This document shows, piece by piece, positions 8,566 to 17,215 of a stretch of 64,000 nucleotides of DNA. Origin of the DNA: Planctomycetota bacterium (GTDB taxonomy: Bacteria > Planctomycetota > UBA11346); NCBI GenBank assembly GCA_016745075.1, contig JADGDD010000008.1:74678-138677 (forward strand), in the 5' to 3' direction. The notes beneath the pieces were generated by a model, which saw nothing but the letters and a program-made list of their open reading frames with translations, searched no databases and was not told the DNA's origin. Numbering within the stretch: position 1 is the first letter of the stretch; every line of letters begins with the position of its first letter. The position numbers and the translations under genes are program-made.

Positions 8566-11500
8566 ATGAGCAGCACCTCCCTATCATCCCTCTACGCCGA
8601 CGATCATCGGACACGTGCGCTCTGCCAAGCATGGGACGCTCAGCAAGACTGCGTACTGGGAGCCTGTCATGGGGCTTTCCATTCTGTATTGCTGGCACAC
8701 TTGTATACGCACTGCACGGAAACAACGACCAGTACCATTCCATTAATTGCAAGTCATGAGCCTGATGTCATTGCTGATGATCTTGAAGCGCTTGGTATTC
8801 CTGTTGCTATTTTACCGGAATTGGATGCGCATGATGACGATTCAGAGACTGACATTGTTCTGGTTGGTCGCCGCCTAGCTGCAATGGAACTATGTGCTAA
8901 TGGCGCAATTATTATTGCGACCCCAGCAAGTTTAGACCAACCCGTTCCCGCTCTTACTGATGTTGCCAAAGCAAGTATTCAGGTATCGGTTGGTGACACC
9001 CGCGATATTCTTGAACTTGCCGATGCCTTAGTAGACGAAGGTTATGTTAATGCCACGGTTGCAGAAAAGCCGGGGCAAATTGCGGTACGCGGTGGATTAC
9101 TTGATGTTTTCCCATGGATTGGCCAACATCCAATCCGTATTGAATTTTTTGATGATGAAATTGATCTCATTCGCCGTTATGACCCATTCACGCAAGAAAG
9201 TATTGCCCGTATTCAAACGGCCCAATTAACATCACAAGGCGGTATTGCTGCAACCTCCAGTATTTGGAAACAATTGCCAGAAGCGCCGCTGATCACCCTT
9301 AGTGATATCCCGCTCAACCGCAATCTGCGCAAAAAACATAATCGTTGTGAAATTCGCCTCGCACGACAATTGGAAGGTGACGCCATTGATGGCGCAACCG
9401 TTGCTGCAACACGTTTCCAAGGCGATGCTTTAAAAGGATTTGCTGAAATCCGTGAAGCTGCCCGTGACCACAGCATTTACATTCTCGCACGTAATGATGA
9501 AGCACGCAGTAATCTCACCGAACAAACCGACCTCTTTGACTTTCCTGTTCAGATTATCACCGGACGACTGAGCGCTGGTTTCCGAGATATGGAAACGGCA
9601 CAGGTCATCGTCCACGATTATGAACTCACTCATCGCAAACCAAACAAACGCCGCCTCACCAAAATTGCTGGCGGCACGCCACTCTCCAGTTTAACTGATC
9701 TCAAGCATAATGATTTTGTCGTACACCTTAAACATGGTATCGCAAAATTCTGTGGTATGGCCACACTGGAAAAACGGGGGTATTTGGAAGACCACCTCTT
9801 ACTCGAATTTGCCAACGACACAAAACTCTACATCCCTGTTGCTGCAATTGACCTTATCCAAAAATATATTGGTGCTGGCGATAGTGCTCCGCAGCTTTCA
9901 AAAATAGGTGGCGTTGCTTGGGCTCGGAAAAAAGCGAAAGCAGAAAAAGCGGTTGAAGATATGACTGCAGAGCTATTGCTTGCTCATGCCCAACGTGTTG
10001 CCAACGGTGGCATTGTTTTTGATGTTGCCAACAATGATTACCATCACTTTGAAGCACTCTTCCCCTACGAAGAAACAGAAGACCAACTTTCGTCCATGCG
10101 GGATATTCGCAATGACATGGAAAGCCCTCTGGCTATGGACCGCCTACTCTGCGGTGATGTGGGTTTTGGCAAAACTGAAGTAGCCATGCGCGCGGCCTGC
10201 AAAGCAGCGCTAAGTGGCTACCAAGTAGCGGTTCTTGCCCCAACAACGCTTTTATCTGAACAACATTATCAAAGTTTTCTGAACCGTTTTAAACATATAG
10301 AATCTATTACCGTTTCTTGTATCAACCGCTTCCGTAAACCAGCGCATCGTAAAGAAATCATGCGAGACACCGCCCACGGCGACATTGATATTTTAATCGG
10401 CACCCATGCCTTGTTGTCTGCACAATTGAAATTTGATAATCTTGGCTTGCTGATTATTGATGAAGAACAACGTTTTGGCGTAAAACAAAAAGAACACCTT
10501 AAAAACTTACAGACTGGGGTTGATGTCTTGACTCTTTCTGCCACACCAATTCCACGCACCTTGCATAGCAGCATGCTCGGCATTCGTAATATTAGCGTTA
10601 TTGCAGAAGCTCCTGCTGAACGCCTAGCGGTACAAACTCGCGTTTCTCCGTGGGATAATGCGATGATTAAAACAGCGGTACAAAAAGAGCTAGATCGTGG
10701 CGGCCAAGTTTTTTTTGTTCATAATCGGGTGCAAGATATCGACCGAATTTCTTTCAAGCTTTCTCGCTTACTTCCAGACATGCGAATTGCGGTGATTCAT
10801 GGACAAATGAACGAAGCCGATTCTTACAGTATTATGAGTGCCTATAAACGCGGAGAAATCGACTGCTTATTGGCAACTTCTATTATTGAATCTGGCATTG
10901 ATATACCCAACGCCAATACCATTTTCATCAATAATGCCCATTGCTTTGGCCTATCAGAATTGCATCAATTACGTGGTCGCATTGGTCGTTTCACCAGACA
11001 AGCGCATGCCTACTTCTTGACCCCAGTCACCAAACAGCTCAGCCCGAAAGCTCGTGAACGTTTATCCGCAATTCAGGAGTACGCTGAACTAGGTTCTGGT
11101 TTTAAACTCGCTATGCGTGATATGGAAATACGTGGAGCTGGTAATGTTCTTGGCCCTGAGCAAAGTGGTCACATTGCTGCCATTGGTTATGAGCTGTATT
11201 GCAAACTTTTAAATGAAGCCGTGATAAGAGCTGGCGGTGAAGGCGCAGATACCCATGTATCTCCACGCGGAGATGCGACGATCTCCTTCCCAATTGACGC
11301 TTATATTGGCGATGATTACCTCGACGCGCCAACGCTGAAATTTGAGCTGCACAAACATATAGATAATTGCCGCCGTATCACCGACCTACAAGCGGTTGTA
11401 CAACAAACAAAAGATCGTTACGGGCCATTTACCCAGAGTGTCCGTCGTCTTTTCTTACTCAAAGCCGTCCGCCTTGCCTGCGCAAGTCATGGCATACGCC

Positions 11501-11703
11501 GCATAGAATTTCATAACCGTCAATGCCATTTATTTATTGGCGATACCTTGCCAGAGCTTGATGTGAGTAACAATCGTGATATTGTCCATATTCAACCGGA
11601 AGAGAATAAAGTCATCCTCTTCCTGAAAACAATTTGTGAGGCAGATGACCGCCTCGATTTCTGCTGTCGATTATTTGAAGTCAACACTGCCGTACTACAA
11701 TAG
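8566..11703 (+). CDS. mfd: Transcription-repair coupling factor Mfd
   Basis: This ATP-dependent translocase removes stalled RNA polymerase from damaged DNA and recruits UvrA. At 1045 residues it is somewhat shorter than the usual 1100-1150. The order is the UvrB-like N-terminal part (residues 1-300), the RNA-polymerase interacting domain near 370-440 (FVVHLKHGIAKFCGM), and the SF2 helicase with DVGFGKTEVAMRA near 528, DEEQRFG near 631, LSATPIPRT, and the RecG-like motifs QLRGRIGRF and GSGFKLAMRDMEIRGAG. The C-terminal TRCF domain closes the protein. All helicase motifs are intact. The shortening appears to lie in the N-terminal half. It seems to stand alone, with a MenC-type gene converging on it. 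Confidence 0.95.
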   Translation: MSSTSLSSLYADDHRTRALCQAWDAQQDCVLGACHGAFHSVLLAHLYTHCTETTTSTIPLIASHEPDVIADDLEALGIPVAILPELDAHDDDSETDIVLVGRRLAAMELCANGAIIIATPASLDQPVPALTDVAKASIQVSVGDTRDILELADALVDEGYVNATVAEKPGQIAVRGGLLDVFPWIGQHPIRIEFFDDEIDLIRRYDPFTQESIARIQTAQLTSQGGIAATSSIWKQLPEAPLITLSDIPLNRNLRKKHNRCEIRLARQLEGDAIDGATVAATRFQGDALKGFAEIREAARDHSIYILARNDEARSNLTEQTDLFDFPVQIITGRLSAGFRDMETAQVIVHDYELTHRKPNKRRLTKIAGGTPLSSLTDLKHNDFVVHLKHGIAKFCGMATLEKRGYLEDHLLLEFANDTKLYIPVAAIDLIQKYIGAGDSAPQLSKIGGVAWARKKAKAEKAVEDMTAELLLAHAQRVANGGIVFDVANNDYHHFEALFPYEETEDQLSSMRDIRNDMESPLAMDRLLCGDVGFGKTEVAMRAACKAALSGYQVAVLAPTTLLSEQHYQSFLNRFKHIESITVSCINRFRKPAHRKEIMRDTAHGDIDILIGTHALLSAQLKFDNLGLLIIDEEQRFGVKQKEHLKNLQTGVDVLTLSATPIPRTLHSSMLGIRNISVIAEAPAERLAVQTRVSPWDNAMIKTAVQKELDRGGQVFFVHNRVQDIDRISFKLSRLLPDMRIAVIHGQMNEADSYSIMSAYKRGEIDCLLATSIIESGIDIPNANTIFINNAHCFGLSELHQLRGRIGRFTRQAHAYFLTPVTKQLSPKARERLSAIQEYAELGSGFKLAMRDMEIRGAGNVLGPEQSGHIAAIGYELYCKLLNEAVIRAGGEGADTHVSPRGDATISFPIDAYIGDDYLDAPTLKFELHKHIDNCRRITDLQAVVQQTKDRYGPFTQSVRRLFLLKAVRLACASHGIRRIEFHNRQCHLFIGDTLPELDVSNNRDIVHIQPEENKVILFLKTICEADDRLDFCCRLFEVNTAVLQ

Positions 11704-11729
11704 TAAACAACAGATGTAATTAAAACTGT

Positions 11730-12836
11730 TTAAGCAATATGCATGTGATTAACACAATAACGTTCGAGTAATTCTTTTCGTGGTTTGACAGCTATGCCAT
11801 AGCCATCGACGGCACTGATCGTACCGCCGAGTTCTGGTTCTATAGGATGTGTCCCAAGGTCTTCGCCATATATTTGTGCAGTTGAAAGAATATCTGCGGG
11901 ATACAACATGTTGGGCAAGGTTTGTAGGGCAAGTGCAAAGGATTGACCAATAGCACTTTCAAACATACCGCCAACCCAACAGCCAACACCCTGTTGATGC
12001 GCTAAGTTATGAATAGCGATCGCATTGGTAAGCCCACCAACACGCCCGGGTTTTATATTGATCCATTTGCAGGCCCCAAGCGCTAAAGCCTTACGTGCTT
12101 TATCTACACTGGTAATACTTTCATCCAAACAAAGAGGTGTCTGTAATTCTTGTTGTAACGTTGCATGGTCTATTAAATCATCGTACGCTAACGGCTGTTC
12201 AAGCATAACCAAACCTTCTCTATCCAGTTCATGAAACAAAGCTCGATCTGCTAAAGTATACCCACTATTACAATCAATATGTATTGGTAACTGTGGATGG
12301 CGCTGACGCACTGCCCGCACTACATCAACATCCCAACCTGGTTTACATTTTAATTTCACCCGCGTATAGCCATGCGTTACTGCACGATCCACTTCAACCA
12401 GCAATTCCTCTATACTCTCTTTCACTCCAAAATCTGCACCGACTGTAACTTCTGGTCCTTCGCCGCCAATCAATTTCCAGAGTGGTTTTTTCTGCTTCTG
12501 AGCATGCAAATCCCACCACGCATGATCGAGAACTGCTTTCGCAAACTGATTCCCTTTTACTTTTTTCATCAGTGCCTGAAGTTCTGTACCACTACTAATA
12601 TTTTTTTGTAGAAGAGTTGAAACCAATTCTTGAGTAATAATACAAAATTGAGTAGCCGCACTTTCAGGAGAGTAATGTGGATGCCGTCCCGACGATGCTT
12701 CTCCCCATCCACATAGGCCTTGTGCTTGAAAGCGAGCAAGAACCGTCCCACGTACTGTATGAGTTGTACTCGCTGTACGAAAAGGTTCACGCAATGGTAT
12801 TTCTAGGTGATAAATATCTATATTCTCAATGATCAT
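11730..12836 (-). CDS. N-acylamino-acid racemase / o-succinylbenzoate synthase family enzyme (enolase superfamily)
   Basis: This enolase-superfamily enzyme of 368 residues belongs to the MenC/N-succinylamino-acid racemase group. It shows the KLKCKPGWD catalytic-lysine motif, metal ligands in HIDCNSGYT, MLEQPLAYDD and LCLDES, the second lysine in NIKPGRVGG, and the GGMFESAIGQ loop. Family members either make o-succinylbenzoate for menaquinone or racemise N-acylated amino acids. No other men gene is visible, and D-glutamate-type genes lie 3 kb away, which favours the racemase role. I chose the ATG at 12836 because GGAG (12846-12843) sits six bases upstream. An upstream TTG-type start at 12854 lacks this. 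The gene overlaps the end of def by 11 bases, so the two are probably translationally coupled. Confidence 0.8.
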   Translation of the reverse strand: MIIENIDIYHLEIPLREPFRTASTTHTVRGTVLARFQAQGLCGWGEASSGRHPHYSPESAATQFCIITQELVSTLLQKNISSGTELQALMKKVKGNQFAKAVLDHAWWDLHAQKQKKPLWKLIGGEGPEVTVGADFGVKESIEELLVEVDRAVTHGYTRVKLKCKPGWDVDVVRAVRQRHPQLPIHIDCNSGYTLADRALFHELDREGLVMLEQPLAYDDLIDHATLQQELQTPLCLDESITSVDKARKALALGACKWINIKPGRVGGLTNAIAIHNLAHQQGVGCWVGGMFESAIGQSFALALQTLPNMLYPADILSTAQIYGEDLGTHPIEPELGGTISAVDGYGIAVKPRKELLERYCVNHMHIA

Positions 12837-13413
12837 CATTTGCTCCAGACTCATATTTCAGGACAACACTTTCCGCATAGTGAGCAAAGGTTTTCGCATG
12901 ATACTTATCGTAATTATCCCAATCACTCAAAGTCTGCACGTCTTCTACTTTATCAATAAACATCACACCATTGAGATGATCATATTCATGCTGAATGGTA
13001 GCTGCGCTCAAACCACGATATTCTTGCTCGTATATCTGTCCATAACGGTCCCAACCTTTTAGACGCACACCCAAATACCGTTGAACTTTTCCACGCATGT
13101 TAGGGACAGATAAACAACCCTCATATACAAAATGCGTACCAAGCGACTTCTCGTAATAGATTTCTGGATTCACCACCACCGTTAATGGTATTGGGGGTTT
13201 ATAGGGATAACGTGGGTTCTGATTGACCTCTACAACAAAAATACGCCATGGTTCACCAACTTGTGGCGCAGCAATACCAGCACCGTGCGCTGATCGCATC
13301 GTTGCTATCAACGCATCAATCAAATCTTGTATTGCGGAACTACGCAACTGCTCTCTTGTCAATTCTAAGGTTTTTTGCCGTAAGCGTGGATCGCCTATGG
13401 TACATATTTCCAT
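12826..13413 (-). CDS. def: Peptide deformylase
   Basis: This metalloenzyme removes the formyl group from the initiator methionine of nascent proteins. The 195-residue sequence has the three family motifs: GAGIAAPQVG (motif 1), EGCLSVPNMRG with the metal-binding Cys (motif 2), and QHEYDHLNG, the HExxH zinc/iron site (motif 3). The C-terminal extension ends in an acidic tail. A Shine-Dalgarno AAAGGA lies eight bases before the ATG. Its 3' end overlaps the N-acylamino-acid racemase gene. A LysR gene is transcribed divergently from the 93-base region upstream. Confidence 0.93.
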   Translation of the reverse strand: MEICTIGDPRLRQKTLELTREQLRSSAIQDLIDALIATMRSAHGAGIAAPQVGEPWRIFVVEVNQNPRYPYKPPIPLTVVVNPEIYYEKSLGTHFVYEGCLSVPNMRGKVQRYLGVRLKGWDRYGQIYEQEYRGLSAATIQHEYDHLNGVMFIDKVEDVQTLSDWDNYDKYHAKTFAHYAESVVLKYESGANDDH

Positions 13414-13469
13414 AACTATGTCCTTTCGTGAACGATAACTCCTTTCATTTTAGCAATCTGCCTGATGTA

Positions 13470-13499
13470 TTGATAATAATAAATAATCATATATACATT
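13470..13499 (+). promoter_or_regulatory. Promoter of the LysR gene, leaderless layout
   Basis: TTGATA (13470-13475), an 18-base spacer and TACATT (13494-13499) are followed by seven bases and the ATG at 13507. The alternative TATACA (13492-13497) gives a 16-base spacer. The surrounding region is very AT-rich and shared with def upstream on the other strand. Confidence 0.55.
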
Positions 13500-13506
13500 A
13501 GTTATT

Positions 13507-14403
13507 ATGATAGAAGAACATTTTGATCGATTACGTATCCTTACGGCAATCATTCACTACGGCACCATGAGTAAAGCTGCCCATGCCTTAGACCTGACCC
13601 AATCTGGCGTCAGTCAACACATGACCAAACTCGAACGGACTTTGGGCCGCACTCTGTTAGTGCGCCGAGGGCGACAAGTTTTACCAACCCCTGATGCACA
13701 TCTGCTCTGTGACCATACACGTACTTGTCTAGCCGAGCTGGAACAGGCCGAACGTTTACTCCAACAGCGTGACCAGAAAGATACCGAACGCATCCGAATT
13801 ACGACAAGTGGCCTCATTGCTTGTGAAGTGTTACCACATGCACTGAAACAATTTATGTATCGCCACCCTACCGTGGAACCAATTATCACCGCACATGATG
13901 ATCCTTTAGCTATTGAAGCAGCCGTTCGCTCTGAGCAAGCAGACCTTGGTCTGACTGTTGGTCCAATAGCTGACACCACACTAGAACAACATATGATTCG
14001 CAATTTTAATCATGTTGTTATTTGTGGGCCAAATCATGAGTGGGCACAACGTAATTATATAACTCTGAACACATTGAATGAAAAAGAGCTCCTCGTTTTA
14101 CCAACAACAACACGTTCCCGTCAATATATTGATTCCATATTAAGAAAAGCTGGGGTCCATTGTCCACCTCGTATGGAACTCGCAAGCACAGCTGCCATAC
14201 GAGAGATGGTCAAACTTGGTCTTGGCATTGCTATTGTACCTCGCTTTGCCGTAACGGCAGATTGCAAAGCTGGACTATTACACGCTATCACTCTACGCAG
14301 CACCCACATCCAGCAGGACCTTATCGCGCTCCATTTGCCCGGTCGCTGTACAGACACTGCCAATTCGTTGATTCAAGCAATGACAGCTACCGTTGAAAAG
14401 TGA
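13507..14403 (+). CDS. LysR-family transcriptional regulator
   Basis: This 298-residue LysR regulator has an N-terminal winged helix-turn-helix (about 1-62, with GTMSKAAHALDLTQSGVSQHM) and a linker helix. The C-terminal ligand-binding domain resembles periplasmic binding proteins (about 92-295). It lies between def (divergent) and the YheO-type regulator with the DUF1611 and epimerase genes downstream on the same strand. The probable targets are therefore either that catabolic unit or the divergent def-racemase pair. The effector is not predictable. The promoter places the transcription start at the ATG. Confidence 0.88.
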   Translation: MIEEHFDRLRILTAIIHYGTMSKAAHALDLTQSGVSQHMTKLERTLGRTLLVRRGRQVLPTPDAHLLCDHTRTCLAELEQAERLLQQRDQKDTERIRITTSGLIACEVLPHALKQFMYRHPTVEPIITAHDDPLAIEAAVRSEQADLGLTVGPIADTTLEQHMIRNFNHVVICGPNHEWAQRNYITLNTLNEKELLVLPTTTRSRQYIDSILRKAGVHCPPRMELASTAAIREMVKLGLGIAIVPRFAVTADCKAGLLHAITLRSTHIQQDLIALHLPGRCTDTANSLIQAMTATVEK

Positions 14404-14415
14404 ACATAAACACCA

Positions 14416-14469
14416 CCTATATGGACACAAAAGGCCTATATATTGACATATTGTCTACTTCTGTAAGAT
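14416..14469 (+). promoter_or_regulatory. Promoter and possible operator of the YheO-DUF1611-epimerase operon
   Basis: A consensus -35 TTGACA (14443-14448) is followed by TAAGAT (14464-14469) with a 15-base spacer, then eight bases to the ATG at 14478. GAAAGG, which ends two bases before the ATG, could act as a weak ribosome site. Just upstream the heptamer CCTATAT occurs twice as a direct repeat (14416-14422 and 14435-14441), 19 bases apart start to start. That spacing is near two helical turns and suits an activator or repressor site. Confidence 0.45.
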
Positions 14470-14477
14470 AGAAAGGT

Positions 14478-15104
14478 ATGTCAGATACCGCTATCCTTCA
14501 ACATTATATTTCCGTCGCCGAATTACTGGGAGAAATGTTTGCACCCGATTTAGAGGTCATTGTTCATGATTTGCGCAAACCTAATGCTTCTATTATTGCG
14601 ATTGTGAATGGCCATATTACTAGCCGAAGCGTTGGTGACGGTACATCTGACCTTGGCCACAAACGTCTACGCGGAGAGTTACCGGAACGAATAGTCAACT
14701 ATCATAACGAAACCGCTCAAGGACACGCTCTTCGTTCTTCGACACTGACTATTCGTAATAGTCGCAAGGCCATTATTGGCTGTTTTGCTTTAAATTATGA
14801 TATTAGTCAATTTGAGGACATTCAGCGACTGATGCAGCGACTAAGTAAACGTGATCATGTACCATATATTTCTGAGCGAGAAGAATTTCACCTTTCTAAT
14901 CCACTGGCCCATGTCAAAGAAGTCATTGCCCGTACTTTACACCAACGTGGGTGGGAACACATAAAACTCTCCCGTAAACAAAAAGCTGAAGTTATTACAA
15001 CTTTAGATGCTGCTGGTTGTTTTCAAATTCAGACGGCTGTTCCTTTTGTTGCTAGCGAACTTCAGTGCTCACGCACCACCATTTATAAATATATTCAGAA
15101 ATAA
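14478..15104 (+). CDS. YheO/DauR-type PAS-domain transcriptional regulator
   Basis: This 208-residue regulator has the YheO-like PAS sensor (about 8-115, with FAPDLEVIVHDLRKP) and a C-terminal helix-turn-helix of the DauR type (about 160-208, ending in CSRTTIYKYIQK). DauR-family proteins control D-amino-acid catabolism in proteobacteria. Here it directly precedes a DUF1611 gene and an epimerase gene, so it probably controls them. The gap to the next gene is 11 bases. Regulation of a D-glutamate/N-acyl-amino-acid pathway is inferred from family and context. Confidence 0.8.
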   Translation: MSDTAILQHYISVAELLGEMFAPDLEVIVHDLRKPNASIIAIVNGHITSRSVGDGTSDLGHKRLRGELPERIVNYHNETAQGHALRSSTLTIRNSRKAIIGCFALNYDISQFEDIQRLMQRLSKRDHVPYISEREEFHLSNPLAHVKEVIARTLHQRGWEHIKLSRKQKAEVITTLDAAGCFQIQTAVPFVASELQCSRTTIYKYIQK

Positions 15105-15115
15105 AAGAGTCGATT

Positions 15116-16165
15116 ATGACATCCATTGCTTTACTCATTGAGGGCTTTCCTGACAAAAGCGCTGCCAAAACAGCGATAAGCCTTATTCGTTACCGATCAG
15201 CAGACGTTGTTGCTCTTATTGATTCCACCCGTGCCGGATTGCATGCCAATGAAGTGCTTGGTGTTGGTGGAAATGTACCCATCTATGCAAGTCTCGACGA
15301 TACACCTGTTGCGGACACACTCATGCTTGGCACTGCTCCTTCAGGTGGGCGTTTACCTGCAAACTGGCGTACCTGCATCTGTGCTGCTTTACGGCGTGGG
15401 ATGACTGTTATTTCAGGGCTACACGACCGTCTCGCAGATGATCCAGAGTTTTCTCAACTAGCACAACAGCACCAAGCAGAAATACACGACATTCGTCATA
15501 GCAAATGCACCCACCTTGCCACTCGAAAAGGGCTACGTCCAGAATGCCTCCGCATCCATGCGGTTGGGCATGATTGCAATGTTGGTAAAATGGTAGCAAT
15601 GTTAGAAATTGAAGCTGTCCTTAAACAGCGACAGCGTGATGCACAGTTTGTCGCTACTGGCCAGACAGGCATTATGATTACTGGTAGCGGTATTGCTGTT
15701 GATTGTGTTGTTGCTGATTTTGTAAATGGCGCTGCTGAACAATTAGTACTCGATCATCAAGAACATGAAATTTTATTAATTGAAGGACAAGGAAGCATTC
15801 TTTCACCCATGTATTCCGCCGTTACCTGTGGCCTACTCCATGGCTGTGTTCCACATGGACTTATTCTCTGTTATCAAGTTGGTCGCACAAAATTTCGCCA
15901 TACTCATACCCCGATACCGCCATTGCGTGTTTTTTACGATCTTTATGAAAGCATAACCTCTTCTCTCTCACCATGTAAAATCATTGGTATTGCGGTAAAT
16001 GGTAGAGATTGCAGTACCCAAGAAGGTGCTGCCATTTGCAGTGCTTTGACTCATGAATTTCAAGTACCTGCGGTAGATGTTTATAGGGATGGTGCAGAGA
16101 AACTTGCAGATGCGGTTGAACAATTAGAAAACGAATATTTCTCAATGGATAAAAATGTATGCTAA
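15116..16165 (+). CDS. DUF1611 protein, probable D-glutamate N-acetyltransferase (DgcN-like)
   Basis: This 349-residue protein has a Rossmann-like N-terminal part (GFPDKSAAKTAISLIRY) and a C-terminal P-loop-like part with VGHDCNVGKMVAML, FVATGQTGIM and LLIEGQGSILSP. From memory, DUF1611 proteins next to dipeptide-epimerase-like genes have been described as DgcN, a D-glutamate N-acetyltransferase, with DgcA as N-acetyl-D-glutamate racemase. The same pairing occurs here, with a seven-base overlap into the epimerase gene. Compared with the second DUF1611 copy at 23287-24477, the motif reads GHDCNVGKMV instead of GTDCNLGKMTT, so the two have diverged. An older interpretation is an NAD-dependent epimerase/dehydratase-like protein of unknown function. 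Confidence 0.72.
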   Translation: MTSIALLIEGFPDKSAAKTAISLIRYRSADVVALIDSTRAGLHANEVLGVGGNVPIYASLDDTPVADTLMLGTAPSGGRLPANWRTCICAALRRGMTVISGLHDRLADDPEFSQLAQQHQAEIHDIRHSKCTHLATRKGLRPECLRIHAVGHDCNVGKMVAMLEIEAVLKQRQRDAQFVATGQTGIMITGSGIAVDCVVADFVNGAAEQLVLDHQEHEILLIEGQGSILSPMYSAVTCGLLHGCVPHGLILCYQVGRTKFRHTHTPIPPLRVFYDLYESITSSLSPCKIIGIAVNGRDCSTQEGAAICSALTHEFQVPAVDVYRDGAEKLADAVEQLENEYFSMDKNVC

Positions 16166-17181
16166 CCCTTCATCTACACCCCACAACGCTGCTCTTTCGA
16201 TCGACGTTTCGTATATCGCGAGAAGCAAAGGACAGTAGCCAGTCGCTCATTGTGACCATCAGTGATGGGACGTTTACCGGTTATGGTGAAGCGAGTTCTC
16301 ATACTTATTATCAGAAAAACATGACTGACATGCATCAGCACCTCATGAATTGTACAGATTTTTTATCTGAGATTACCGACTTTCATCCAGAAGAACTGTG
16401 GCCACAGCTACGCGAACGAGTCCAACATGATATGTTTGCACTTTGTGCTCTGGATAATGCACTCTGGGATTTATGGGGACAACGACAGGGGAAGCCACTC
16501 TATCAATGTTGGGGACTTTCTACGAACAACACAGTTCCTTCTGACGTGACCATTAGTATTGGCCCAATTGCAGAAGTCCTTGCACGACTTGACGATTATC
16601 CAGATTGGCCAATCTATAAAATCAAACTCGGAACGGCTGAGGATATACCGATTATGGAAACCTTGCGCACCCATACCACTGCAACCCTGCGCATTGATGC
16701 TAATTGTGCTTGGAGCACCGAAACCAGTATCGCTCATGCAGAAAAACTCGCGGCACTTGATGTCGAGTTTATTGAACAACCATTACACGCAGAGAACTGG
16801 GATGGCATGAAACAATTACGCACCAATTCACCATTGCCCTTAATAGCAGATGAAAGTTGTGTTATCGAAACAGATGTAGACCGTTGTGTTGACACTTTTC
16901 ATGGCATTAATATTAAACTATTAAAATGTGGCGGCCTTACTCCAGCTCGACGGATGATTACTCGTGCGCGGGAGCTTGGTCTTTCCGTTATGATGGGTTG
17001 TATGTCTGAGAGCAGTATTGGCATGAGCGCTATTGCCCAACTACTCCCCTTACTTGATGCAGTAGATATGGATGGTGCCGTTCTTATTCGTAATGATCCA
17101 GCTCAAGGTGCACACCTTGTGAAAGGAGCTTGTGTGTATCCTAGAGAGAACGGACTTGGAATACGACTTAGGGTTAAGTAA
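16159..17181 (+). CDS. Dipeptide epimerase / N-acetyl-D-glutamate racemase-like enzyme (DgcA-like)
   Basis: This 340-residue member of the enolase superfamily has the L-Ala-D/L-Glu epimerase arrangement. The catalytic lysine pair is in YKIKLG, the metal ligands are in RIDANCAW, FIEQPL and IADESC, the second lysine is in NIKLLKCGG, and the specificity loop is MMGCMSESSIG. It either epimerises Ala-Glu dipeptides from peptidoglycan turnover or, with the DUF1611 partner it overlaps, racemises N-acetyl-D-glutamate. The C-terminus ends normally. It is the last gene of the rightward group, and ilvA converges on it 34 bases downstream. Confidence 0.8.
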   Translation: MLTLHLHPTTLLFRSTFRISREAKDSSQSLIVTISDGTFTGYGEASSHTYYQKNMTDMHQHLMNCTDFLSEITDFHPEELWPQLRERVQHDMFALCALDNALWDLWGQRQGKPLYQCWGLSTNNTVPSDVTISIGPIAEVLARLDDYPDWPIYKIKLGTAEDIPIMETLRTHTTATLRIDANCAWSTETSIAHAEKLAALDVEFIEQPLHAENWDGMKQLRTNSPLPLIADESCVIETDVDRCVDTFHGINIKLLKCGGLTPARRMITRARELGLSVMMGCMSESSIGMSAIAQLLPLLDAVDMDGAVLIRNDPAQGAHLVKGACVYPRENGLGIRLRVK

Positions 17182-17215
17182 AAGACACAAAAGGGTACTT
17201 TTTATAATACATTTT

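Noticed and set aside
11704..11732. TAAACA/TGTTTA inverted repeat between mfd and the racemase gene
   Set aside because: Six AT-rich pairs around a 17-base loop; too weak to call a terminator.
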